Positions 18,001 to 27,481 of a stretch of DNA of 64,000 nucleotides are shown piece by piece. The DNA lies in assembly GCA_965644315.1 (NCBI GenBank), contig CBFFRQ010000013.1:1-64000 (forward strand). The letters run 5' to 3'. Below the pieces are notes generated by a model. The model was not told where the DNA came from. It ran no database searches and worked only from the letters and a program-made list of their open reading frames with translations. This stretch comes from Caecitellus pseudoparvulus. Taxonomy: Eukaryota > Bigyra: Bicosoecida. Both the position numbers and the translations under genes were made by a program. Each line of letters begins with the position of its first letter. The first letter of the stretch is position 1.

Positions 18001-19832
18001 ACATCCCCCTCCGCTGCGAGGAACTCCCGTGCCACGGCGATGAGCACTGACCGTGTGTCCTTCATGGCACTCTGCGGCAGGAACACGGCACAGACGCCCA
18101 GTGCCTCCAGCACGCCCTTGCCTTCTGTCGTCGTGCCCAGGGCATCCAGCATCAGCACCACCGTGAGCACCCGCGCGAGAGCGGCGGCGTTCTGGCGCTG
18201 GGCATGCTCTGCTGCCCACACACCGCTCACAGTGTGCTCGTACTGCGCCTGCAGGTCTGCGTCGAAGGTGAGGTGGTGGTGGATGAACCGACGCAGGGCG
18301 CCGTACCCGCCATCCACCTCAGACGACGGCCCGAAGGGGATAGTCTCCCCCGTCACAGTCTCCAGCGCCACACGCAGGGCGGCAGGGTGGTAGTGGAAGA
18401 GAAGGTGCGTCAAGACATCCTTCAAGCCCAGGTCTGCGTGCAGGGGCTTGTCCTCCCGCACCCGCCAGCCACCCCCCTCGCACTCCCGTGCCACCGCCTC
18501 CGCCACCTCCTGCAGGGGACTGGCGTACAGCAGCTTCCACGCACGCTGCCTCACCCGGGCTGCAGCTTGGTGCCACTGCAGCGTGGCGGGCTGGCTGGTG
18601 CTGGCGTCTTCACCGGACCATGCCAGGCGCTGGAGGGGTGCGTCGTACAGCGCCGTGACGCCAAAGTCCCATTTGCCGCGCCACTTGGCAGACTTGTTCA
18701 GGGCGCCCAGGCCACCCTGGATGTCCAGCACGCACTGCCGCGGCGCGTGCTTGGCAGCTTGGCGCATGCCCCGCTGCATGCTGCGCGCGACGGAGCCAGA
18801 GGACGTGCTGCCGGCGCCGGCGCTAGCGCCACTGTCCAGCAGGTGTCGCAGCAGCCCGATGAAGGCCTGGGCCGCCTTGCCCCGCACAGCCTTGCCCAGG
18901 GACGTCCGCCCTCTGGGCTTGGCTGCAGGGGCATCAGAGGCTGCACTTGGCACGGCAGCCTCCTTGCTGCGCTTGATCTTGGAGGAGTACGCTGCTGCTG
19001 CCGCGGCCCGGCTGCCGCGCTTCTTCGCCAGCACCGACAGGCGAGGCGGGGCGACAGTTGTGCTGCTCGAGTCCACAGCTTTGTGGGTCTTGCGAGACAA
19101 GCGCTTAATCAAGGAAGCCCTAGGCTGCTTAAGCGCCTTCTCCTTTTGACTTTCAGTCTTATCAGGCACTTCAGTGCGGCCCTTTGGCCTTGCACCCACT
19201 GGACGGGCTGCTTTCGGGGCAGGGACCGTTGCGGAATTTGCAGCTCTGCTCGCCAGAGGCTGCCGACCACCTTCCTGTGAAGACACAGGCAAGGTAATGC
19301 AGTGGCAGGATGTCGTGTATGCATGCTTCCTTTCGTACAGCGCTTCTTCTGGGCGACTCAGGCACACCGAATGCACCTGCCCCACATAACGGACGCGGGG
19401 TTGGCGCGACAAACGATTTCCGCAACGTACCACGCAGCCGTTCACCTGCACTGGAAGCCGCCCGATTCCAGAGCCGCACACGTCGAAGGAGAGGCGCTGC
19501 TCCCCAGCTGTAGATGGCGTCCATGTCACGTGCAGCTGGGCAGAAGCCTCGCTGTCCACAAACAGGGACTGCGGAAGCACAAGCTGCCCGGCCGCGCCGC
19601 GCCGAGCCTTGCACGACACGGTGACACCCCGTGGGCCTGCGTTGTGCAGGGTGAGCACTGCAGAGCTTGACTTGTCCACAGCCAGCTTGTCTGTAAAGTT
19701 CAGAACCCCAGAAGCGAACTTTCGCAGGTTCAGGTGGCCGTCTGGCGCAGAAAGCGGCGCCGATGCTGCCGGCTTGCTTGCCGCTTCGCTGGCCTGGCCT
19801 CCAGGCGACAGGCACAGCACAACGGCCGCCAT
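15087..19832 (-). CDS. ASPM: ASPM-like spindle-pole protein
   Basis: Microtubule minus-end and spindle-pole organiser. The ASPM layout is complete. An N-terminal ASH (ASPM-SPD2-Hydin) immunoglobulin-like domain contains LNFTDKLAV and LTLHNAGPRGVTVSC. Two calponin-homology domains follow, the first with RVPLTSRTTKVRNMKTLAQC and the second with WSRSWADGRALCALLRNYFPG. A long IQ array (about residues 890-1310; VLKLQSAWRAR, VTKLQSWWRG, TLHLQAVFRGRAARK and others) binds calmodulin or light chains. A helical ARM-like C-terminus ends the protein. I start at the ATG at 19832 (MAAVVLCLS, 1,581 residues); the frame is open 76 codons further, but that part looks non-coding. It has far fewer IQ motifs than vertebrate ASPM. 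No intron is required. Confidence 0.9.
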   Translation of the reverse strand: MAAVVLCLSPGGQASEAASKPAASAPLSAPDGHLNLRKFASGVLNFTDKLAVDKSSSAVLTLHNAGPRGVTVSCKARRGAAGQLVLPQSLFVDSEASAQLHVTWTPSTAGEQRLSFDVCGSGIGRLPVQVNGCVVRCGNRLSRQPRVRYVGQVHSVCLSRPEEALYERKHAYTTSCHCITLPVSSQEGGRQPLASRAANSATVPAPKAARPVGARPKGRTEVPDKTESQKEKALKQPRASLIKRLSRKTHKAVDSSSTTVAPPRLSVLAKKRGSRAAAAAAYSSKIKRSKEAAVPSAASDAPAAKPRGRTSLGKAVRGKAAQAFIGLLRHLLDSGASAGAGSTSSGSVARSMQRGMRQAAKHAPRQCVLDIQGGLGALNKSAKWRGKWDFGVTALYDAPLQRLAWSGEDASTSQPATLQWHQAAARVRQRAWKLLYASPLQEVAEAVARECEGGGWRVREDKPLHADLGLKDVLTHLLFHYHPAALRVALETVTGETIPFGPSSEVDGGYGALRRFIHHHLTFDADLQAQYEHTVSGVWAAEHAQRQNAAALARVLTVVLMLDALGTTTEGKGVLEALGVCAVFLPQSAMKDTRSVLIAVAREFLAAEGDVVKHASALGFVPRYKQSPLQELPYALPRSVKDAQGLADALRDGSRLARLAEVLSGEAPLSLVARTIRVPLTSRTTKVRNMKTLAQCLSKEFGLPLDAARAEAVANGRPEAAMAAVWAMVAHWAMPLMTPPWRVRKEVVAVLHGKPTAKAAVLAAPAAGNTGCSLTSLLAGVSAPSDLLLLWSQAVAATQGVRVTDWSRSWADGRALCALLRNYFPGHIPASAVAADDASLPSSAAHKASRARITAACAAAANVGCVPLLFPACDASCPPPPRPVMMFVTFLASSLLASAAQSRAVLKLQSAWRARARASTLVAQHHRAVLQRCRLALAHGKVAAWASTLPARRATRLRRQASTTIQRTWRAVQRKWRLREAALITRLLAAGLRGRAAWAVRRVADDTAAVATKLQSWWRGMAPRRMLTTALSCTLHLQAVFRGRAARKQVAAARAAIVSLQSAFRRAAAQATVRRALDAVVRLQACWRMQLVLADHREQLEHTAGLVLLWTLRDWCVRRRFLAARAAASTLTAWTRQCIARKHVQQRQAAGESIARGLAPAFKQWVARRSTAAGHMQRLWRGVLGRRVASGVAAQHAAALCITDALRRWALCRRAAAAARLSAWFVGRAAIVRARRTLVQRREAALAVRTAVQGYCVRRRQARRELACRSAAAAYIARWWRRQRLGTCAEAAAQAVQRVWRGYVQRRQVASSAVAAELAAARRRIASAAVAASRSPANTLQARCAKALRTLKQSRSLAAVMRALLVLQSCTRLSVECCVQTGQQGGPALLLALVRSCNRSAPHQHVISTVLSILRNMASRAAARPSLSRCAEVMPVLVDVLQMFRDTLSIARPATRLQLVLATHEPHLAQRTANNRDAMKRLRSIHTIMARRAAMSARRAGGAVGTAGFGAGVVEDTFAEAAAAAIQEGGAAQSRRNVLLLAAAQALGCASHLEPCAASAVADVEELLRVLGKCSGPGAAQ

Positions 19833-20260
19833 GGTGAAGTGCGGGTCAGGCGCGCAACGTCCCTGTGCGGGATGGCCTGTGCACAGCTCCGTGGGAGTCG
19901 TTGGTGGTCTTATTTTTGCATGCAGTGGCGGGGTGTCTGTGTATGTGGCCGTCACACATGGTGCATCGCTGCGGCTGCTCACGTTCGCCTCCCAATTGAG
20001 ACGGGGACCACAAAGTGCATGGCGGCAAGTATGGAACCATGGCATGTTTCGTGCAGTCACTACGCTTCTGCAGCGTCACCCTCCACCGTTCCCTCGTCGC
20101 GGCACTGCTGCCATGTGGCAGAAGTTGATCACCTATCATCAGCGCCTGGCTTGCTCTTTTTTCCCCATCCCAAGCCGCAGACGCAAAACCCAAGACTTGT
20201 CCACGCCCAATCAAGTGCAGTTTTTTTTGTTGTTACCACTCCTTCTTTCTGCGTGGCGCC
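19833..20260. promoter_or_regulatory. Bidirectional upstream region, ASPM and RBR ligase
   Basis: About 430 bp separate two divergent starts. It has a T-rich run near 20221-20230 and no other motif I can name. Long frames cross it on both strands, but they are extensions of the flanking genes without family support. Confidence 0.4.
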
Positions 20261-23200
20261 ATGTCGTCTGTGAGAAGCAGCAGGAGGTACCCTCCGCGGC
20301 AGGGTGCCGAGAAGGGTGCGTGCACTGCACGGCACATTCCGCGACTGCACTGCCTGGCAGCGATGTGCCCCACCCCGCGCGGCATCCGCACGCCCTTGAC
20401 TACGCTTCATGCCCCCTCGCAGCTGCAAACATCTCTGGCAGCTTCTTCGTGCGGGTGCGTGGCGGTGGCGGGTGAAGCGCCGCCAGGGCAGCGCAGTGCA
20501 CCCCACCACGCCTGCCTCACAGGTTGACAAGGCGTCAGGCCTTCCAGGCGTGGGCCTCATCGGTTCAGCGCCGGCAGCAGTGGCATGTGTGGCATTTGAT
20601 GGTATTGAACGGGTGTCCTCGTCTGTCAAGTCCCGCAACCCAGTGTGGGAGGACGCTGACTTTGCCTTCCCAGTCGCTCACTACTACGGGCAGGCGCAGC
20701 TGACTGTCACCATCCAGCAGGCAGGCGGCCTGCTGTCCAAGGCCACTCCCATTGGCAGTGTGAAGCTGCTTGCCGGTGACGTTGTGGGCGCCCAGCAAAG
20801 TGCTCTGACAAGTCTGTGCGCTCCTGGCGCAGGGGCAACTTCCGCAGCAGCAGCAGCCGCGCCTGCAGCAGGCAGCTCGCCTCCCTTGGACCCGCGCTGG
20901 CTGCAGCACGGCTCTGACCCGCTGGCCTACCATCGTGAACTGGAGTTGCGGGACGGCAGCAAGGTCGTGGGCACAGTCTCCCTCACCTGCTCCTTCGTGG
21001 GGGGCTCGCTGAATGCGCCGCTGGGGCCTCTGCGCATGAACCCTGCTCACCGAGCCTGCGCGGGCGGGCACGCCGACCTCCTGCGCCTCCTGGCCGTGTC
21101 CCACCGCTCCCAGCTCACAGGCTGGTGTGAGCAGCAAGCTGCTGGCATGTACCCTGCAGACTTCGCAGCGCGCGGCACCAGCCAGGGACACGTCCGGTGC
21201 CTGGTGGTGCTGGGGTTGCTGGGCACCGGCGGGCAGCTCAAGGTGTCTCGGCGCGACCTGCAGGACATGTCCGCCTCCGGCATCACCTCTGCCTTCACCA
21301 GCGTCGCGGTGCAGCAGTGCGCAGACACAGGAAGGGTGGGGGGCGCCGCCACCACCATGTGGCGTGCCACTGCCTCCTCCGTGCAGTCTGCCCTGCGCAT
21401 CTCCACGTCTAACCTGGACGGCAGCACCAACCTGCTGCACCGAGCGGCAGAGTCGGGGTACCTGCCTCTGCTGGTGCTGGCAACCTCCAGCACTCGCGCC
21501 CTGACCAGCCCCAACGAGGAGGGCTTCACACCCTTCGCCATCGCCGCCGCCCACGGCCACACCGCCACTCTGCGCAGCATGTTCTGGGAGCTGGTGGCCA
21601 AGGTGTCCTCAGGCGAGTCCCAGGATACCCAGCAGCACACCATGCTGACGCGCGCCAGCAACGCCGGCGTGACGCCCCTCATGCTGGCGGCCGGCGCGGG
21701 GCACGTGGAGACTGTGCAGGCGCTGCTGGCCATGGCGGACAAGGGCGCGCAGAGCTCCACTCTGCAGGCCGTGCTGCGGGCGGTGGACCACAAGGGCCGC
21801 CCCGCACTCATGTACGCGGCAGGGGGGCTGCATGACAGCCGCTCCTGCCGCATCGTCAAGGTGCTGCAGGCGGCCTCGTCTGGCCCTGAGCCACAGCCGG
21901 CAGGGGGCAGCAGCGCCCTGCTCATGGCGTGCCTGGCAGGGAACGTGGACACCGCCACTGCACTGCTGCAGGGGACCCAGGTGGCCCACGACGCAGTGCT
22001 GGCCACCGACGCCCTGGACAGGTCGCCCTTCGCAGTGGCGTACGTGGGTGCGCAGCAGGAGAAGGCGCGCGCCAAGGAGGGGGGCGGCTCACCCAGCACC
22101 ATGCCCTACACGCGCCTGCTGTCGGTGCTGAAGCGGGCGCTGACTGTAGACCAGGCGTGCACCGCAGAACACCACGCCCAGGACGTGTACAAGAATGTGC
22201 AGCTGCAACTGTACGGACTGCAGGAGGGGGGTGCGGCGGGGGATGTGCCGGCAGCCCCCGATGCCCCCCCCCTCACCACTGGGAACTCCCTCTCCCGTGC
22301 GCTGTCGTGCACTGTCATCGTGCTGGAAGATGCCGCGGCGGCTGGCGCGGAGACGGGCGCGCCTGGTCAGGGCGAGGGTGGCAGCGCTGAAGGCGCCCCA
22401 CTGCCGGGCAGCGCTGTGCCGCTGCCTGGCGCGGCGATGAAGGAGGAGGCACAACACGCGAGGGGGGGTGCCGCTGAGCACAAGCAGACAGTGCTGCCAG
22501 ACACTGAGGAGGAGGCTTATGGGTACGATGACGAGTACGAGTATGACGAGGAGGGCGAGGAGGATGGCGAGGGCGGGGGAGGCACGGAGGGGGGGGGCGA
22601 CGACCTGGACCTGCCCCCGCCGCCCTCCATGCACACCCTGGTCCGGCAGACCTCCGCCAGTGTCAAGGCTGTGCGGCAAGAACACGTGTTCCAGGAACAA
22701 GCCGCCGCCATCCGGCAGCTTGCAGGCGCAGTGAAGCTGCCCATCACGACGGCAGGTGTGCTGCTGCGGCACCACAAGTTCGACCCAGACGTCGCCTTTG
22801 CTGCGTACTCAGCGGACCCTGACGCCGCCCTGCGGGAGGCTGGAACCAGCAAGCCCACCGCCGACCACGCCCTGGACAGCTGGCTGGCAGGGGACGCAGC
22901 CGAGGAGCCGGAGGAGGAGTGCGAGGCGTGCCTGGATGACGTGCCCAAGTCCCGCCTCACACACGCCGGCTGCGGGCACCTCATCTGCCTGCCCTGCTGG
23001 AAGACATACTTGAAGGAGGCGGTGTCACGCAGTGGGCCGGACGTGGCGACGTCCTGCCACTGCCCCTGTGGCGGCTGCACCCACCGCATCGACGAGCTGA
23101 TGTGGAAGACGCTGGCGGACGAGGCCACCTACCGGCGGTACGAGCAGTTCCTCATCCGCTCCTTCATCAAGCTCTCGGACGACTACGTGTGGTGCCCACG

Positions 23201-25559
23201 GGACGGCTGCGACCGGGCCATCAAGTACAGCGGCGACCGCAGCGACCTGCTGTGCCCGACCTGTGGCTGGTTCTTCTGCAAGCTGTGCGCCAATCCTGCC
23301 CACGCCCCGGCCACCTGCCAGGAAGCCGAGCAGTGGCGGGAAGACAAGGACTCCCTGCACGACGTCGCCACGCGCCGACTGCTCATGAAGAACTACAAGC
23401 AGTGCCCCAAGTGCGGCATGTACCTGCAGCGCAGCGGCGGCTGCAACCACATGACCTGCAGCCAGTGCAAGCACCAGTGGTGTTACATGTGCAAGGGCGA
23501 CTGGTCCAAGCACGGCTCCCAGACGGGCGGGCACTTCAAGTGCAACATCTACGAGAAGGCCAAGAAGGAGCGCCCCGAGCTGTACATGTGGGAGGGCTAC
23601 TCAGAGGACGAGCTGAAGGTGCTCAAGTCCAAGGCCAACACGGAGCGCGAGCGCCTGTTCAACGACACGCAGCCGAAGGTGGCCGCCCACGAGGAGGGCG
23701 CCGTCATGTGCCACGACCGCCTGCAGGAGTTCCGCGACGAGCAGCAGGCGCTGGAGCTGCTGGACAGTATCACCTTTGCTTCGGACGTGACTGACGTGCA
23801 CTTGGATGAGCTGGTGCAGCAGGTGACACCCATGCCCAAAGTGCACTCGTACGGCACCTCGCTTTCCGAAGATGAGGTGAACGCCACACGGGCAGTCTGT
23901 GCCTGTGCCAGCGGTGACTCAATCAACGTGTTCGAGTTCAACGGGGAGGGCATTTCGCGCCCGGGGGGCAAGGGCAACGTCTTCCGGTGCACCAAGAGCA
24001 CGGGGGGGCCCTTCAATGTCTCCCTGCAAGTACCACTGTCCTCCAAGCTGCCGTACTTCCGCGTGACGGTGAAGCAGTTCGCACGCCTGCAGGCCGGCGC
24101 CCAGCTCATCGCAGGGCTGGGCAGCAAGAGCATGCACGTCAAGAACGAGCGAGTCGGCTTCGTGGAGGAGAGTCTGGGGTGGGCCGCCGTGTCGGGCGAC
24201 TTGCACTACGGCTCCAGCACCCCCCTGCGCGTGCCGGCGTACCCGACGGGTGGCTCTGCCACGTCATGGGACGCGCGGAACTCAGAGGTGGGCATCGGGC
24301 TGCTGCACGACAAGAGCCAGAGCCCACCCCTGCCTCGTGGCGTCGTCTTCGTGCTGAACGGCACCGTCGTGGCGCGCGTGCCTATTCGCTCTGCCGGCTG
24401 CTCCCTGCACCTGTACCCCACCCTCACCCTGGCCTGTGACGCGGCACAGGTGCGGGTGGACGTGGAGCGCTGCTTGCCCTCCTTCGTCAACGCTTCCGTG
24501 CAGGACATGCTACCCAACATCGCGCGCATCCTCGCCACCCGCGCCCGGCGCGCCCTGAACCTCTCCCGAGCGGCACAGGAGGACCGGGAAGCCAAGGAGT
24601 CTGCAGCAGCTGCCGCGGGGGCGGCGGCCTGGCACAGGGACGTCGGCCTGCTGCCCTCCCAGCAGCTGGCAGACGTGACGGCGGCGTCCCTGGAAGGCGG
24701 CCTGGGCATCGCAGCCCTGGAGGGGCAGGTGTGGGGGCGCACGGCTGCCACCCCCTCCCTGGCGGCCGTCGGCCTGCACGACTCCTCCCCCTCCCCCATG
24801 CCCTCCCCCATCACCGCCCCCTCCCCCCACGCTGGCCTGGATGCGCTGGATGCAGGGGAGTCCACGCCAGGGGCGTGGGCCGCCTCCCTCCTCAAGCGTG
24901 CCTCCAGCCGCCGATGGGCAGGGGCAGCTGCGCCTGGGGCGCCACCGCACACAGCGGCCAGCTCGGGGGCAGGCGACGCTGCGCCGTCAGCTCGCCTGGG
25001 CATGACCAAGGAGGACTTGCAGGACGTGTATTTGGGGGGCGGTGACGAGGCAGTGCACTTCAAGGCACGGGCACGGGCAGTGGCCATGGCTGCCGTGTCA
25101 GACGCGCTGTCCGCCCTCACGGAGTTCCACCACCTGGAAAAGTGGGTGGCAGTGCACATGATGTACATGGGCTCCACCTCCATGCTCAGCACGGCGCAGC
25201 GGCAGCAGCTGCAGCGCGCCCTCACAGCCGCCACCGCCGCCGCAGCCTTCAAGGACGACCAGGTGGGGGAGCACCTGGCAGGCGCCCTGGCCGGCCCCGC
25301 GACGCAGGTGCGCGTGGAGCAGTACAAGGAAATGCTGGACTTCAAGCTGTCCGCCCTGGCGCGGTACGCCGACTCGCTGTTCGAGCTGACGAACCCCGCC
25401 CGTGGCCTCATGAACTTGGACGTCGCCGAGCTGCGCCTGAAGGTGGACGGGCTGCGTGCCAACATCGCCGCACTGCAGCAGGAGATCGACCTGGAGAACG
25501 CTCTGCTGGGTGGCTCGGCAGTCATCGCGCAGATCCGAGGCAAGGGGGGCCGCAAGTGA
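20261..25559 (+). CDS. Giant C2-ankyrin-RBR E3 ubiquitin ligase (Ariadne type)
   Basis: RING-between-RING E3, passing ubiquitin through a catalytic Cys. Residues below count from the 20409 frame. C2 domain (38-180; VKSRNPVWEDADFAF). Ankyrin repeats (about 205-560). Acidic linker (697-735). UBA-like helices (760-815). RING1 (CEACLDDVP..., from ~837), IBR (WCPRDGCDRAIKY...CPTC), RING2 (~998-1035; CPKCGMYLQRSGGCNHMTC, with the GGC Cys in the catalytic position). Then a SPRY-like beta region (~1165-1355; GRVGFVEE-like segment and VVFVLNG), and the Ariadne helical C-terminus ending EIDLENALLGG. Intron 20455-20522 (GTGCGT...CACAG, 68 nt) restores the C2 start: NISGSFFVR joins VDKASGLPG. The first exon may be the ATG at 20261 plus a 74-nt intron (20287-20360), which is tentative. 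Confidence 0.85.
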
Positions 25560-25590
25560 GCGGTGGCACGGTGCACTGTATGCCTCTGCC

Positions 25591-26583
25591 TCACGTCCCA
25601 GCGCCACCCGCCGCAGCCGCCGCCGCCTGAGCCGCCTTGGCCACACCCCGAGCATGCATGTCCTGCAAATCCCGCACTCCCTTCAGGAAGGCAGTCAGGT
25701 GGCGGGCCGCCGCCTGTTCCCAGGGCTCCGAGTGGGGTGGCAGGCTGGCCAAGGCCGCTCGCCCACACCACTCGACTTCCACCTCCGGCACTGCCGTGGC
25801 TGCCAATGCATCCTGCAACGTCGCGCCACTGCGCACTTGCGTCAAGTCGTACCGCACCCGATGCCCGACGACGAACGAATGACGGTCCTTCACGCGCACG
25901 AACCCAGCGGGGGAGCGCCCCTGCCCGCTGTGCGGCAACTCCCGCTGCAGGCTGAAGCGCACTGGCCCCGCCACTGTCTTGGCTGCATGGTGTGGCTCGT
26001 CACGCTTGTGCAGACGGCGCTTGCGGATGAACGCCTCCTGCCCGCCCCCCTCCAGCGGCCGGCTGCCACGCACATTGCCCGTGTACGAGCAGTCCACTGT
26101 CACCTCGTGCGAAGTGGAGCTCCATTCCTGAGTGAGAGGCCGCGGTGACGTGCAGCTACGTTGGCCCAGCGCACCTCGCACTGCCTCACCCGGCACTCGC
26201 GCAGTTTTTGGAGCGTGTACTGGAACCCGGCAGGCTGGATGTCTTTCACACGGGCCTCCAACTCCAGCTCGGGATCCTCGCTTGCCCTGCCATAGGCACA
26301 GAAGATGCCATGCTGACAGGGAACACTGAACCGCTGCCGGGCGCCCCCAGCACTCACTGCGTAAGCCACTCGAGCAGCACTTGCTTCAAGTGCTGCCCTC
26401 GACCGTCCCTGTGCAAAGTGCCAGAGCCACGACGTGCTTAAATAAGAAGGGTGTCAGCTCCCTAAATACATCACAGATAGCTCACAGATTCTCACGCTTC
26501 GCTATCTGGGCCCGATGTGAGGCAGGATCTGGGGCCTGCGGGCTACGCTGCCGTTTCCGCCGCGTTTCGGACGCCGCGGCCAT
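25591..26583 (-). CDS. mRNA-capping RNA 5'-triphosphatase (Cet1/TTM type)
   Basis: Removes the gamma phosphate of nascent mRNA, the first step of capping in the nucleus. The tunnel-fold strands are visible: DPELELEARVKDI (Glu-x-Glu metal ligands), EVTVDCSY, IRKRRLHK, FVRVKDRHSFVVGHRVRYDLTQV, and EVEVEW (second Glu-x-Glu). The spliced model has four exons, 26583-26486, 26408-26358, 26286-26190 and 26127-25591, with introns of 77, 71 and 62 nt that all begin GTGAG and end AG. It gives 260 residues from an ATG at 26583 (MAAASETRRKRQ). Fungi and many protists use this metal-dependent type, whereas animals and plants use an unrelated cysteine phosphatase. The gene is divergent from CFAP410. Confidence 0.78.
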
Positions 26584-26777
26584 CACACCCCTGAAGCCCA
26601 GGGGACTCAACGCTCAAGACCAGTCGCTCAAACTCCAACGATCTCGCATTCACAGCATGCACACGGAAAGAATTTGATTTGTCTTGTACTTCCATCAATA
26701 CGCCGCGGGACGCCCGTGGCGCCTCCCTGCGCTGCGACACCTCTCACTCCGCCCTTGCGACTGCTGTGCTTGCCGTG

Positions 26778-27469
26778 ATGGCAGCAGAAACGCCCATCTC
26801 TGTGGAGGGGCTCCTGGAAGCCTGTGGCGCTTCTTCGCTGGACCAGGTTCGAAGCGTGAACTTCTGGGCCAAAAAGCTGACGAGCAAGCAGGTCCAGCAA
26901 ACCGTTGGGCAGTGCGCCAACTTGGAGGTGGCGTCCCTCTCCATCAACGAAGTGGACAGCCTGAAGGCGTTCAAAGGCAACACCCAACTGCAAGAGCTCT
27001 TCCTGCGCAAGAACAATGTCGCCGACATTCGGGAAGTCGGCCACTTGGCTGTGAGTTGCTTGTGTCAAACCTGGGCTCAATTTCCGCAGCACGCACCCCC
27101 CGCTTGCTCTGCCCCCAGGACTTGCCCCTACGTGTCCTGTGGCTGTCCGACAATCCCTGTGATCAACATGAGTTGTACCGCGAGCTGGTCGTGCGGCTGT
27201 GCCCCAAGCTGGTCAAACTGGACAAGACAGACGTCACGGCTGAGGAGCGAGCCAAAGTGAAGGAGGGCGTGAACCCTCGCTTGGATGCATTGGCGCAGGA
27301 GGCACTGGCGTTCGCAGCTGGAGGCGCTAGGCCCGATGCAAGCCCTGCGCCTTCGTCTCCAGCAGCGCCCAGTGCAGTGCTGCAAGCCGTCATGACGCTG
27401 CTGCCGCTCCTGTCCAAGCCCCAGCTGCAGAGCGTGGGGGAGGCTGCAGCGAAACTCAGCAGCGAGTGA
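26778..27469 (+). CDS. CFAP410: CFAP410 (C21orf2-like) ciliary leucine-rich-repeat protein
   Basis: Exon 26778-27050, intron 27051-27118 (GTGAGT...CCCAG, 68 nt), exon 27119-27469; 207 residues. The N-terminal two thirds follow CFAP410 closely: VRSVNFWAKKLTS, LEVASLSINEVDSLKAF, LQELFLRKNNV, then across the splice LRVLWLSDNPC and the LRR cap LVKLDKTDVTAEERAKV. CFAP410 acts at the basal body and in ciliogenesis, so a conserved copy argues that the organism builds a flagellum. The C-terminus ends in an Ala/Pro linker and a short amphipathic helix (LQAVMTLLPLLSKPQLQSVG), matching the family's C-terminal helical module. It stops 12 bp before the stop of the convergent gene. Confidence 0.85.
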
Positions 27470-27481
27470 CGGGGGAGGCGG

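Noticed and set aside
15375-19324. Numerous long plus-strand frames opposite ASPM
   Set aside because: They are Ala/Arg/His-rich antisense shadows of GC-rich IQ repeats, without recognisable domains.
20316-20360. A 45-nt intron at the 5' end of the RBR ligase gene
   Set aside because: It does not bring the upstream ATG into the C2 frame and is shorter than any other intron here. The 74-nt alternative (20287-20360) fits the frame but stays tentative.
24206-25771. 521-codon minus-strand frame opposite the RBR ligase C-terminus
   Set aside because: Low-complexity Ala/Arg/Ser composition; the plus strand carries the conserved Ariadne domain.
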